Assembly (NCBI GenBank): GCA_002148405.1
Contig: MUGG01000069.1
Location: 31,978-95,977 of the forward strand
Origin: Alkalinema sp. CACIAM 70d
Lineage (GTDB): Bacteria > Cyanobacteriota > Cyanobacteriia > Leptolyngbyales > Leptolyngbyaceae
DNA: 64,000 nucleotides
Reading direction: 5' to 3'
In this document: in pieces, positions 18,225 through 27,494 of the stretch
How positions within the stretch are numbered: position 1 is the stretch's first letter
Layout: each line of letters starts with the position of its first letter
Notes under the pieces: model-generated
The model's database searches: none
The model's input: only the letters and a program-made list of their open reading frames with translations
What the model was told of the DNA's origin: nothing
Position numbers and translations under genes: made by a program

Positions 18225-19040
18225 CTATTCCGACACCACCAGAGAACCGAGCCAACCCACAATGCGATCGAGAATTAAACCCACAACCCCTACACAGAAG
18301 ACGGCGAGGATAATCTTGCTCAAACTGTCATCTAACTTAGCGCTGTACTCGTTCCAGATGAAGGCTCCAATGCCATCAGCGCCTGACGCCAACATTTCCG
18401 CCGCCACGATCGCCAACCAAGCCAAACCGACCCCAATGCGTAATCCTGTGAAAATGTAGGGCACCGTGGAAGGAATCAGAATGCTGAAAAAGTACTCTTT
18501 GCCCGACAACCGAAGCACCTTAGCGACGTTGTTGTAGTCCTTGGGAATTTGCTGTACCCCAACGGCGGTGTTAATCAAAATCGGCCAAATTGCCGTGATA
18601 AAGATCAAGAACAGTGCCGCAGGCCGAGAATCTTTAAACACCGCCAGGGACAGGGGCAACCAAGCCAGCGGAGGCACCGTTCGCAAAATTTGCACCATTG
18701 GATCAGTTCCTTGGCGCAGAAACTTATTAACGCCGATCGCGACCCCTAGCATAATCCCCAACACCGCCGCCAGGGAGTAGCCAATTCCAACCCGCTTTAA
18801 ACTCTCAAACAGTTGCCACCAAATCCCCCCCTCATCAAACCCTTCCAGAATGGTCGAGGTGGTTTGGGCAATCACAAGGCTGGGCGCAGGCAACAAATCT
18901 TGGCGGCCACGACAAATGGCTTCCCAGATTCCCAGCGCAACCCCAGTACACACCACGGGAGGAATCAGAAAATTCAACGCCTGGGTTGCCATCTTTGCGA
19001 TCGCAGGCGGATTCGAACGAGACGTTGTCAAAGTTGCCAT
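18225..19040 (-). CDS. nrtB: Nitrate/nitrite ABC transporter permease NrtB
   Basis: 271 residues from the ATG at 19040, where AAGGA precedes by ten bases; an upstream frame to 19151 adds 37 implausible residues. Several hydrophobic helices are visible, with the EAA-like loop VLRLSGKEYFFSILIPSTVPY that contacts the ATPases. It forms the membrane channel for nitrate and nitrite with NrtC and NrtD. It follows nrtA by about 200 bases, in the usual nrtABCD order. Confidence 0.95.
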   Translation of the reverse strand: MATLTTSRSNPPAIAKMATQALNFLIPPVVCTGVALGIWEAICRGRQDLLPAPSLVIAQTTSTILEGFDEGGIWWQLFESLKRVGIGYSLAAVLGIMLGVAIGVNKFLRQGTDPMVQILRTVPPLAWLPLSLAVFKDSRPAALFLIFITAIWPILINTAVGVQQIPKDYNNVAKVLRLSGKEYFFSILIPSTVPYIFTGLRIGVGLAWLAIVAAEMLASGADGIGAFIWNEYSAKLDDSLSKIILAVFCVGVVGLILDRIVGWLGSLVVSE

Positions 19041-19242
19041 AGCCGGGAATTCCTTAATCGTTTGGAAGGATAGTTTGGGAACAATGGGGAAACGGACAGA
19101 GCGTAAATGGAATGGAGGGTTTTGGGGATAGAAGCAATATGAAAGATACAATCAGCGTAAAAGCTGGATGGGCTAACCGTTTGGGTTCTAGCATTCCTCG
19201 TGAAGGTCAGCATTAAGGATCAGCCCACCCAACCTTGTCACA

Positions 19243-20544
19243 CTACGCTTTCTTAATCTTGAGGGACTCTAAGTAAGCCTTGGGATTTGCCGCATCAAAG
19301 GTGACACCATCGAAGAAGGTTTCAACCCCTCGGGTATCTTTTTCAGGAGCCTTTTGGCCGATCATCTTCGCAGCTTCACGCCAAATGTCCGATCGGTTCA
19401 CCTTATCCACCAGCTTGAGGTCATCCTCGGTCATCTTGCCCCAACGCATGTTTTCCGTGATGAACCAAGTATCGTGGCTCTTGAAGGGGAAGCTGGCATC
19501 GCCTTCCCAGAACTTCATCTTCAGATCGCTGTTTTCGAGCTTGCGGCCATTGCCAAAGTCGAAGTTCCCCTTCATCCGTTCCAAGATGTCTGATACTGGA
19601 GCTTTCACGTACTTATCCTTTTCTAGGATTTCGCACATTTCTTGCTTGTTCTCAGGCTTGTCGCACCACATTTGGGCTTCCATGATGGCGGCGAGAACGG
19701 CTTTGGCCGCTTTGGGGTTCTTATCGACCCAATCTTGGCGAATGGTGAAGGCCTTTTCAGGGTGGCCTTTCCACATTTCGCCGGTGGTGACTGCGTTATA
19801 ACCCAGTTTCTTGGTCACCATGCGTTGGTTCCAAGGCTCACCGACACAGAAGGCATCCATGTCCTTGGTTTCCATCTTGGCCACCATTTGGGGCGGGGGA
19901 ACCACGTCGATTTGGACATCGTTTTCAGGATCTACTCCGTTGGCCGCTAGCCAGTAGCGCATCCACAGGTCATGGGTTCCGCCGGGGAACGTGATGGCGC
20001 AAATAAATTTCTTGCTGCCCTTCTTCTCGTCAACCTTGGCCTTGAGCGCGTCAGCCTTAGCTTGCAGGTTTAATGAGGCATATTCACCCGCGATCGAAAT
20101 GCCCTGGCCATCGGTATTGAGCCGCGCCAGGATATACATCGGCACTGCGGCACTGCCCCCGGTAATTTTGCCTGCGGTCAAAAAGTAAGGCATGGGGGTC
20201 AGAATGTGCGCACCATCAATCCCACCCTTTTCAGTCCCGATCGTCAAATTATCCCGGACAGTCGCCCAGGATTTTTCCTTGGTGACTTCGGCCTTCTTCA
20301 TGCCGTACTTCTCAAAAAAGCCCTTTTCCTTGGCAATGATGACTGGAGCAGAATCCGTGAGGGGAATAAACCCAAGTTTGATGGTATCGGTTTCGGGGGT
20401 ATCCGCAGTGCCGCTGCTGACCGCAGGCGCAGAACTGGAACTGCTGGGAGAGTTCGAGCCGGAACTACAGCCGTTGACCAAAACGGTACCAGCAACGGTT
20501 GCACCCATGGTCAGGATGAATTTGCGACGGGAAAAACTACTCAT
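19243..20544 (-). CDS. nrtA: Nitrate/nitrite-binding lipoprotein NrtA
   Basis: Substrate-binding protein that captures nitrate and nitrite in the periplasm. From the ATG at 20544 (433 residues) the N-terminus has SRRKF, a Tat-like motif, then a hydrophobic stretch and a lipobox ending NGC, so it is probably Tat-exported and lipid-anchored. A start at 20577 would add 11 residues; neither start has a strong Shine-Dalgarno sequence. The mature part carries IKLGFIPLTDSAPVIIAKEKG and GEPWNQRMV, typical of NrtA. It is the first transporter gene, about 250 bases after nirA. Confidence 0.96.
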   Translation of the reverse strand: MSSFSRRKFILTMGATVAGTVLVNGCSSGSNSPSSSSSAPAVSSGTADTPETDTIKLGFIPLTDSAPVIIAKEKGFFEKYGMKKAEVTKEKSWATVRDNLTIGTEKGGIDGAHILTPMPYFLTAGKITGGSAAVPMYILARLNTDGQGISIAGEYASLNLQAKADALKAKVDEKKGSKKFICAITFPGGTHDLWMRYWLAANGVDPENDVQIDVVPPPQMVAKMETKDMDAFCVGEPWNQRMVTKKLGYNAVTTGEMWKGHPEKAFTIRQDWVDKNPKAAKAVLAAIMEAQMWCDKPENKQEMCEILEKDKYVKAPVSDILERMKGNFDFGNGRKLENSDLKMKFWEGDASFPFKSHDTWFITENMRWGKMTEDDLKLVDKVNRSDIWREAAKMIGQKAPEKDTRGVETFFDGVTFDAANPKAYLESLKIKKA

Positions 20545-20796
20545 GCTCTGTAATCCGAATCGTGATTGAGTAAACATTGAAGTCTGCGATCGCCCTTCGC
20601 TGTTGAAGCAATTCGATGAATGAATGCTGTTTGCATTCTCGATCGTGATTCACCAGAGGACACTAGGCGATGCAGAAAATTGGGTTTGGCTAACATCAAA
20701 ACCTGGGTAGCCATCAGGGTGTGAGGAGAGAAAGGGTAGAAAGCTGACCCGATGGATAGATTCCCCGATGGGGACTCTGTTGGCATCTGCAAGTTA

Positions 20797-22668
20797 TCAC
20801 AGATCGAGTACCACATTGCCGACGGGGTGGGCACTACAGGTGAGAATGTACCCCTCAGCCACTTCTGCCTCGCTCAAGCCGCTGATGTCGCTGTCGTATT
20901 TCACGGAGCCACTCAGTAGCTTGTGCTTGCAGGTGCCACAACTGCCTGCCCGACAACTGCTGTCGATCGTCCCTCCTGCTTGCTCCACCACATCCAGAAT
21001 TAAGTCATGGTCGGTACAGGACAGCACTTTCCCTGACTTCGCTAAATCGATCGTGGTAGGTGCGGCGGGCGTTGTAGGTGCAGTGTTGTCTACGGCAGCA
21101 GGCGTCTCCGCAGAAGCATCTTCCAAGGAAACTCCTGATTTTAGGGTGGCTCCGAACTGCTCCACCAATATGCGCCGCAGTAACGGTTTGAGATCTGCGA
21201 CGGGAATCCCCGTTTGGGTCTTGGTGCCCAAGTGGGCATCTTTACCAACCTTACCCCCCGTAAACAGATCAACCCCTTCCGTAACCTTGCCATCCTTGCG
21301 GGCTTTGGTCCCCATGAGGCCCAGATCCGCTACTTGGGGTTGGCCACAGGAGTTGGGGCATCCTGTCCAGTGAATCCGCACAGGCTGCGAGAGTTCAACC
21401 TCTTGGTCAAGTTCCCGAGCCAAGGCTAAGGCCCGATTTTTGGTTTCCACGAGGGCAAAGTTGCAAAACTGTGCACCTGTACAGGACACCAGCGATCGTT
21501 CCAGCGTACCGGGATGCACTGAAAACTTTTGTAGAACGTCTTCTTGCAGCAGGGGTTCAATCCGTGAATCCGGCACGTTGGGGATAATCACGTTTTGCTC
21601 CACCGTGAGCCGCAGTTCCCCACTGCCATAAACCTCTGCTAGACGCGCTAAATCATACATATCTTGAGCAAACAAGCGTCCCACAGGGATGCAGAGACCC
21701 ACGTAGTTTAGCCCAGCTTGCTTCTGCTGATAAACTCCGATGTGATCGCGTTTATCCCACTCAATTTCGTCCTTAGGCGCAGCGGAGAGCAAGGTACGAC
21801 CGATGCTCTTTTCCACTTCCTCGCGGAATTTTTCCAGTCCCCATTGATCAATCAGCCACATCAAGCGGGACTTTTGGCGATTGGCGCGGGGGCCGTTATC
21901 GCGATAGACCGTGAGAATGGCACGGCACAAGTCCACCACATCACTGGGCATGACCCAAACATTCAGGGGAATCGCCGCTTCTACTCGGCTCGCGGAGAAA
22001 AAGCCTCCGACTAAGACATTAAAGCCTAATTGTCCGTCTTTAAAAGCGGGAACAAAGGCAATGTCATTAATTTCCGCATGGACGGAATTGTCTCGGCAGC
22101 CCGCGATCGCGATGTTGAACTTGCGGGGCAGATTGGTAAATTCAGGATTGCCTTGACCTTGATTGGTGATCATGTCCTGAACTTGTTGCACCAATTCCCG
22201 CGTGTCGTACAACTCATCGGCATCAATTCCAGCAACGGGAGATGCAGTGATGTTACGAACGTTATCCATACCGGACTGCACACTGGTCAGCCCAACGGAC
22301 TCATAACGTCGCAGAATATCAGGAATATCTTCTAGGCGCAAACCCCGCAATTGCAAATTTTGCCGTGTGGTAATGTCTGCAACGCCATCTTCGCCGTAGC
22401 GACTGACGACATCCGCCAGTACACGCATTTGTTCACTAGAGACAATGCCACTGGGTAAGCGCATCCGCATCATGAACTTGCCCGGTGTCACCGGACGGAA
22501 GAAGATTCCCAGCCACTTCAGCCGATGGATACGATCGGTTTCATCCATCGCCTCCCAACCAATTTGGGCAAAGTGCTCTAGTTCGGCTTTAACCGCGAGG
22601 CCGTCCTTTTCCGCCTTAAACTTTTCAAACTTATTCAGCTTTTCCGATGCTGGAATCGTGTTTGTCAT
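20797..22668 (-). CDS. nirA: Ferredoxin-nitrite reductase with fused C-terminal 2Fe-2S ferredoxin domain
   Basis: Six-electron reduction of nitrite to ammonium. Residues 1-510 are the siroheme/4Fe-4S reductase, with ligands Cys396 and Cys402 (CTGAQFC) and Cys437 and Cys441 (GCPNSC). After a Pro/Ala/Thr linker (about 515-540) comes a plant-type ferredoxin domain with Cys572, Cys577, Cys580 and Cys611. Usual NirA proteins stop near residue 510; the extension is known from Plectonema boryanum NirA, so it is rare but real. The tethered domain may feed electrons directly. It is the first gene of the operon, with a perfect NtcA-type promoter 120-160 bases upstream. Confidence 0.96.
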   Translation of the reverse strand: MTNTIPASEKLNKFEKFKAEKDGLAVKAELEHFAQIGWEAMDETDRIHRLKWLGIFFRPVTPGKFMMRMRLPSGIVSSEQMRVLADVVSRYGEDGVADITTRQNLQLRGLRLEDIPDILRRYESVGLTSVQSGMDNVRNITASPVAGIDADELYDTRELVQQVQDMITNQGQGNPEFTNLPRKFNIAIAGCRDNSVHAEINDIAFVPAFKDGQLGFNVLVGGFFSASRVEAAIPLNVWVMPSDVVDLCRAILTVYRDNGPRANRQKSRLMWLIDQWGLEKFREEVEKSIGRTLLSAAPKDEIEWDKRDHIGVYQQKQAGLNYVGLCIPVGRLFAQDMYDLARLAEVYGSGELRLTVEQNVIIPNVPDSRIEPLLQEDVLQKFSVHPGTLERSLVSCTGAQFCNFALVETKNRALALARELDQEVELSQPVRIHWTGCPNSCGQPQVADLGLMGTKARKDGKVTEGVDLFTGGKVGKDAHLGTKTQTGIPVADLKPLLRRILVEQFGATLKSGVSLEDASAETPAAVDNTAPTTPAAPTTIDLAKSGKVLSCTDHDLILDVVEQAGGTIDSSCRAGSCGTCKHKLLSGSVKYDSDISGLSEAEVAEGYILTCSAHPVGNVVLDL

Positions 22669-22787
22669 AGGTCAAGCCTGTGTTCCTGTGGTCGTACCCA
22701 AAACCCTCGGTGGACTCGCAGAAAATTGATGTCTCAAGGAGCTTCAAGTTTCTGCAAAACTGGGCTGGTCGTTTGACCATGGAGTCA

Positions 22788-22829
22788 AAATTAGGCGAGA
22801 TCAAAGGGGCAATTCGTATCCTTCGTTAC
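22788..22829 (-). promoter_or_regulatory. NtcA-activated promoter of nirA (GTA-N8-TAC, 22 bases, TAN3T)
   Basis: On the minus strand GTAACGAAGGATAC (22829-22816) is a perfect GTA-N8-TAC NtcA site. Exactly 22 bases follow and then TAATTT (22793-22788), a TAN3T -10 box. This is the canonical class II NtcA spacing. The start site should lie near 22781. The site predicts nitrogen-starvation-induced expression of nirA and the nrt genes, repressed by ammonium. Confidence 0.9.
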
Positions 22830-23085
22830 AGAGTATTTCATTGAATGCATTTTTTGCATAATAGAGATGCATAAAAACAATTAGCCTGTCGTCTTCTAGG
22901 TCAAAACCGCCTACTATCAGGGATAACGCTTGGTGGACGGGCGGATACGGGATGGATGGTCTGACAGCCAGTGCTGGGGTAAAACGCTGAGAGATGTAGG
23001 AATCTAGGGGAACCTGGAATCTAGAATCTGGAATCTGGAGCAGTGTGGCGAGAACTTCGTACCTGGAACAGATTGCTGCGAGCGG

Positions 23086-23115
23086 CATGGTTGGAACAGG
23101 GATGGTTGGAACAGG
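23086..23115. repeat. 15-bp tandem duplication upstream of the Rieske gene
   Basis: ATGGTTGGAACAGG occurs twice in tandem with a 15-bp period (23086-23100 and 23101-23115). CTGGAATCT-type words repeat just before it. No function is evident. Confidence 0.6.
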
Positions 23116-23223
23116 GCCAGTTCGAATAGGAGTGGTGGAGCAGGGGTGGTGTTAGAAAGTACGCTGAAATGGTTCAATGTCCTAGAAAGGGACATCGGAG
23201 TCCAGTGAGGCGTTCTAAGCGAT

Positions 23224-23643
23224 ATGAAACGACGCAACTTTCTACAATGGTTCGGGTTGGGTGGGTTGATGGTCAACCTGCCAACAGGACTCGTGGCGAT
23301 GCTATCTGGCTGCAAAGCCTCCGTCGCTGAGGGCTTTCGAAAAGTTGGGTCGATCGCGGAACTGGATGAGAAAGGATTTTTCTTTCAAGAGTATTTCACC
23401 GCCAATCCGCTGTTGGTTGTACGACAACCCAAAACCCCCAATACTCTGACTGCGGTTGATCCCATCTGCACCCATCAAGGGTGCGTGGTCAACTGGCAAA
23501 AAGAAAAAGGGGCCTTTGTTTGTCCTTGTCATGGTGCAGTCTTTAGCCCGGAGGGAAAAGTCCTGCAAGGGCCTGCCGATCGCGATTTGCCAACCTATCC
23601 CGTGGAATTACGGGGACAGGAGATCTGGGTCTCTAGTCGCTAA
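23224..23643 (+). CDS. Exported Rieske 2Fe-2S protein beside nirA
   Basis: 139 residues. The N-terminus has KRRNFLQWF (Tat-like twin arginine), a hydrophobic stretch and LSGC (Cys30), a possible lipobox, so it may be a Tat-exported lipoprotein. Rieske ligands are Cys82/His84 (CTHQGC) and Cys100/His103 (CPCHG), and Cys87 and Cys102 are placed for the disulfide of high-potential Rieske proteins. It is too short for a cytochrome b6f PetC. Divergent from nirA and followed by HEAT-repeat, ntcB and cnaT genes, it may serve nitrate assimilation electron flow, but its partner is unknown. Confidence 0.85.
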   Translation: MKRRNFLQWFGLGGLMVNLPTGLVAMLSGCKASVAEGFRKVGSIAELDEKGFFFQEYFTANPLLVVRQPKTPNTLTAVDPICTHQGCVVNWQKEKGAFVCPCHGAVFSPEGKVLQGPADRDLPTYPVELRGQEIWVSSR

Positions 23644-23834
23644 TTCAGTCCCCAGCCTGATCCCCTTGGCTGAGTATCGATGTATCGATTACCTGGGTGT
23701 TAGCCCTCTTCATAGATTGTTTTGGCGTTGATTATTTTGGCATTGACTATCTTTATATTGACTCAGTGCGATCGCGATCGTGGGTTGATGGATTGAGGTC
23801 GGCTATTTGAAAAAATTTGCAAGGAATCTTGATT

Positions 23835-25172
23835 GTGCAAGTTGATGATGTACGGAGTCTCGCATCCATTGCAGCCCTAAGGCAACACTGCCAGTGGTCT
23901 TGCGTTCTCCAAGAAATTCAAGCCCTACTCCAGGCATTGACGTCCGTTCGCTCCGATCGCCGAAAATCGCCTCCTACGCTACCTCCCGCCTTCGTCCATC
24001 AGGTTTTAGAGAGCTTATTAGACGTGTTAGTGGCTGGGGATTTTCAGACTAAATGGGAAGCGGCTAAACTGTTTCCCACGCTCGGGGAAGCGGCGATCGA
24101 GCCACTCCTCGCCTTGCTAGACAACGATGATTTAGACCCCGAAGTCCACTGGTTTGTGGTGCGCATCCTAGGTCATTGGCCCCACCCCCAGACCTTACAG
24201 GCCCTGTTGAGTTGCATCCAAACCCATCCCCAGGAGGAGGTGCGCTCCATGGCGGTTCAAGTCTTGGGTAGCCAAGGCCCATCGGCGTTAGCGTTAGTGG
24301 AGGATCTGCTTCAGGCCCCCAGTACCCGCCTGCAAGGGGTCAATATTCTCGCCCAGATTCGCAGTCCCCAAAGTATTCCCAGGCTCCTGACGCTGGCGGA
24401 TGACACCGATGCTCCGGTCAGAGCCAGCGCGATCGCCGCCCTAGCGATGTTGCAACCGCCCGCAATTCTGTCCCGGCTGGTCCAGGCGTTAGAGGATCCT
24501 GCGGTTGGAGTGCGGCGGGCTGCCTTGGTTGGATTAACCTTTAGCAACTTAACCGATCAACCGACGATCGTGGCTCAAATACAGCCGCGACTGTGGGATG
24601 TAGATATTCAAGTCTGCTGTCAGGCAGCGATTTGTTTAGGCCGCATTGGCAGTCCCGCAGCCGTCACGGTGCTACGATCGGCACTGCAATCCAGCGTTTT
24701 GCCCGATCCTTTCGCCCTCGAACTCGTGCGTTCCCTGATTTGGATTGCCACTGAACCGGCTCTGGACGCAATTCTGCAAGCCCTCGATCGGGGAACCCTC
24801 TCCGCCAGTGTGGCCCAGGAAACCATCACCCTCCTAGGTCGGCTTGAGTCGCCTACCCTCAAGCCTCAGGTGGCCCAATGGTTGATCGAACGACTGCACC
24901 AACAGGAAGGCACTGCCCCGATGGCGGCCCCCCCCCACCCCCGCTTCGACAGCCAAGGGATGATTTCCGCCCTAGGACAATTGCAAGAACCGATCGTCAT
25001 TGATGGCTTGATTCCCCTCCTGGCTCAAGCCGATCCAAAACTCCGGTTGCATCTTGTGGCGGCGCTCAGACGATTTGATGGGGTCTATGCACGGTTGCAA
25101 ACCTTAGCAAGTCAACCATCCAGTGAAGCCAATCTGAAGCAGGGACTCTCGATCGCCTTAAAAGAATGGTGA
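23835..25172 (+). CDS. HEAT-repeat protein of the nitrate cluster
   Basis: About 445 residues of repeated helical pairs with the HEAT / PBS-lyase pattern (WEAAKLFPTLGEAAIEPLL, VRSMAVQVLGSQG, VRASAIAALAML, VRRAALVGLTF, CCQAAICLGRIGS). AAGGA at 23821-23825 supports a GTG start at 23835 over the TTG at 23817. It lies 52 bases before ntcB, so the two are probably cotranscribed. In Synechococcus elongatus a gene called nirB precedes ntcB and is needed for full nitrite reductase activity; this gene holds that position, but I cannot confirm homology and give no symbol. A scaffold or chromophore/cofactor-loading role is possible. Confidence 0.82.
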   Translation: MQVDDVRSLASIAALRQHCQWSCVLQEIQALLQALTSVRSDRRKSPPTLPPAFVHQVLESLLDVLVAGDFQTKWEAAKLFPTLGEAAIEPLLALLDNDDLDPEVHWFVVRILGHWPHPQTLQALLSCIQTHPQEEVRSMAVQVLGSQGPSALALVEDLLQAPSTRLQGVNILAQIRSPQSIPRLLTLADDTDAPVRASAIAALAMLQPPAILSRLVQALEDPAVGVRRAALVGLTFSNLTDQPTIVAQIQPRLWDVDIQVCCQAAICLGRIGSPAAVTVLRSALQSSVLPDPFALELVRSLIWIATEPALDAILQALDRGTLSASVAQETITLLGRLESPTLKPQVAQWLIERLHQQEGTAPMAAPPHPRFDSQGMISALGQLQEPIVIDGLIPLLAQADPKLRLHLVAALRRFDGVYARLQTLASQPSSEANLKQGLSIALKEW

Positions 25173-25223
25173 GTTATGCCTCCTGCCGTTTACCCATCCC
25201 GCTGTCTTTGACATTTAGGCGCT

Positions 25224-26144
25224 ATGCGATTAGAACAAATCCAAGCATTTTTGGCGATCGCGGAAACCGGAAGTTTCCAACAAGCTGCGCGCCAATGTAA
25301 TGTCACCCAGTCCACCATCAGTCGGCAAATCCAGAATCTTGAGCATGATCTGGGCATGCCTCTTTTGCATCGGAGTAATCAGGCCAAACTGACGATCGCA
25401 GGCGATCGGTTTTTGCCCCGAGCCCGTCGCATTTGCCAAGAATGGGCCACGGCCACCCAGGAAATCTCGGATCTTGTGTCGGGCAAGCAACCGGAGCTTT
25501 GCATCGCGGCCATCCATTCCGTCTGTGCCTACCAGTTGCCGCCTGTTTTGCAAAACTTTTGTCGAACCTATCCCCAGGTGCAACTGCGGGTGACTTCGCT
25601 GGGTAGCGATCGGGCTCTTAAAGTGCTGAAAGATGGTTTGGTCGATCTGGCGATCGTCATGAATAACCGCTTCCTCACCGCCAGCCCGGAAATGGTTGTG
25701 GATTCCCTCTATGTGGAACCCGTCAAAATTCTGATGGCGGCCAACCATCCCCTCACCGCCTATGATCAGGTGCCCTGGCCGGAGTTATTGACCTATCCCC
25801 AGGTGGTTTTTAAAGATGGCTATGGCATGCAACGGCTGGTGCAAGAACAATTCCAGCGCCAGGGACTGTCCCTCAATATTGCCCTCGAACTCAATACCCT
25901 GGATGCCTTTCGGGGCGTTGTGCGCCAAGGCGAACTGATTGCCCTGTTACCCCAAGGGGCGGTGGCGGATGTGCATCTGGATCCTACTCTAGCGATTCGA
26001 TCGACCATGGATCCTGTGATTACCCGTGAGGTCGTCTTAGTCACCACCCAAGATCGTCTCAGTATTCCGCCAATCCAGCATTTTCGATCGCTAGTCCATC
26101 AAATGAAATTGACCGATCCCAAAGCGCCAATACTGTCAGCGTAG
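25224..26144 (+). CDS. ntcB: LysR-type nitrate assimilation activator NtcB
   Basis: 306 residues. N-terminal winged HTH (about residues 1-60: LEQIQAFLAIAETGSFQQAA, then VTQSTISRQIQNLE) followed by an effector-binding domain. Together with its position in the cluster (divergent from nirA, before cnaT) this identifies NtcB, which in cyanobacteria boosts transcription of the nir operon in response to nitrite. It lies 51 bases after the HEAT-repeat gene and 164 bases before cnaT. Confidence 0.92.
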   Translation: MRLEQIQAFLAIAETGSFQQAARQCNVTQSTISRQIQNLEHDLGMPLLHRSNQAKLTIAGDRFLPRARRICQEWATATQEISDLVSGKQPELCIAAIHSVCAYQLPPVLQNFCRTYPQVQLRVTSLGSDRALKVLKDGLVDLAIVMNNRFLTASPEMVVDSLYVEPVKILMAANHPLTAYDQVPWPELLTYPQVVFKDGYGMQRLVQEQFQRQGLSLNIALELNTLDAFRGVVRQGELIALLPQGAVADVHLDPTLAIRSTMDPVITREVVLVTTQDRLSIPPIQHFRSLVHQMKLTDPKAPILSA

Positions 26145-26308
26145 CGATCGGGAGAATCCTGATCCTGGTTGTCCTCAATCCCGGTTTTGTTCTCAGTCAG
26201 GCTGCAAAGGCTACGTTATGCCCTTCTCGATTGTCCTAAACTAGAGGGTCTATCTAAAAATGACCCTTTTTCAACACTGACTGACTAAGTACCGACTGAG
26301 CGGAGACT

Positions 26309-27352
26309 ATGAGCCACACATTTCGAGAGCTATTACGCAAAATTGGCAGTGGACCTCACACCGGAGAAAACCTAACCCGCTCAGAAGCTGAAGCCGCCAC
26401 GCGGATGATGCTATTGCAGGAAGCAACCCCGGCCCAAATTGGGGCATTCATGATTGCCCATCGCATCAAGCGTCCCACCGGAGAAGAATTAGCCGGGATG
26501 CTAGATGCCTATGATGGCCTCAGCGATCGCCTGCAACCCATCACGGCCAAATATCCAGTGCTCGTAATGTGCTCCCCCTACGATGGTCGATCGCGAACAG
26601 CCCCTTTCTCCGTCTTGACTGCATTAGTACTAGCTGCCGCAGAAGTTCCCGTTGTGTTGCACGGGGGCGATCGCATGCCCACCAAAGAAGGGGTTCCCCT
26701 CGTAGAACTCTGGGCGAGCTTAGGAATAGACTGGCGATCGTGCTCCCTGGGGCAAGTTCAACAACTGCTCCAAACCACCAGGATCGGCTTCTTCTATCTC
26801 CCCCAACATTTCCCCCTAGCAGCAGGCTTAGTTCCCTATCGGGATCAAATCGGCAAGCGTCCGCCTTTCTCAACGCTGGAACTGATGTGGTCTCCTTATG
26901 TTGGCGAACAGCAACTAATCTGTGGTTTTGTTCATCCGCCAACGGAAAATATGTTTCGTGCTGCCTTTGAATTACGGGGAACCTTGAACTTTACAACGGT
27001 CAAAGGCTTGGAAGGAAGCTGTGATCTCCCCCGCGATCGCACCGCCATCATTGGACTTAACCAGGCTTCCGGCTTCGATCGGCTACATCTCTCTCCTCGA
27101 GACTATGGATTTGCGGCTAAAGAAGTTGCCATAGCCCCCACTGAGCATTGGTCAGAGTTAGCCAAAATGACGTTGCAAGGAAATGTGACAGAACTGACCG
27201 ATGCCCTCATTTGGAACAGTGGATTTTACCTCTGGCGAATGGGTGCAGCCTTGGATCTTCCCACGGGATTGCAGCTAGCCAGTACTCTACTGACTCAAGG
27301 CAAAGTTGCCCAAGTTTGGCATACCCTACAAATTTCAATGGGAACGGTGTAG
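26309..27352 (+). CDS. cnaT: CnaT, anthranilate phosphoribosyltransferase-like regulator of nitrate genes
   Basis: 347 residues with the overall fold pattern of TrpD/thymidine phosphorylase-type glycosyltransferases (N-terminal helical LTRSEAEAATRMML, IGAFMIAHRIK). The PRPP-binding GTGGD motif of true TrpD is replaced by CSPYDGRSRT (88-97), and HGGDRMPTK stands at 118-126. This matches CnaT, which in Anabaena is required for expression of the nir operon, rather than a tryptophan enzyme. GGAG lies five bases before the ATG. Its molecular activity is unknown. Confidence 0.85.
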   Translation: MSHTFRELLRKIGSGPHTGENLTRSEAEAATRMMLLQEATPAQIGAFMIAHRIKRPTGEELAGMLDAYDGLSDRLQPITAKYPVLVMCSPYDGRSRTAPFSVLTALVLAAAEVPVVLHGGDRMPTKEGVPLVELWASLGIDWRSCSLGQVQQLLQTTRIGFFYLPQHFPLAAGLVPYRDQIGKRPPFSTLELMWSPYVGEQQLICGFVHPPTENMFRAAFELRGTLNFTTVKGLEGSCDLPRDRTAIIGLNQASGFDRLHLSPRDYGFAAKEVAIAPTEHWSELAKMTLQGNVTELTDALIWNSGFYLWRMGAALDLPTGLQLASTLLTQGKVAQVWHTLQISMGTV

Positions 27353-27494
27353 CAAACGCACAGTAGCAAACGCATAGGAGAAACCTATTCCCGCGAGTTC
27401 CCACAGCCTTATGCAGAATGCTCCTGATGATAGGACTGCCTAAGAGGACAAGAGTGGATCCTACCCCTTTTTTCCCGGCTTCTGTTGCCCAAGA

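Larger units (their letters stand above)
22669..23223. other. Divergent nirA / Rieske intergenic region
   Basis: 555 bases with no credible gene. It contains the NtcA-type nirA promoter (22788-22829), a predicted leader of about 113 bases before nirA, and a patch of short GGAATCT- and GGTTGGAACAGG-like repeats near 23010-23120 closer to the Rieske gene. A weak minus-strand frame (22801-23088) crosses the promoter and was rejected. Confidence 0.7.

Noticed and set aside
22801..23088. 95-codon minus-strand open frame upstream of nirA
   Set aside because: It overlaps the NtcA promoter, has no ribosome binding site and its product looks random.
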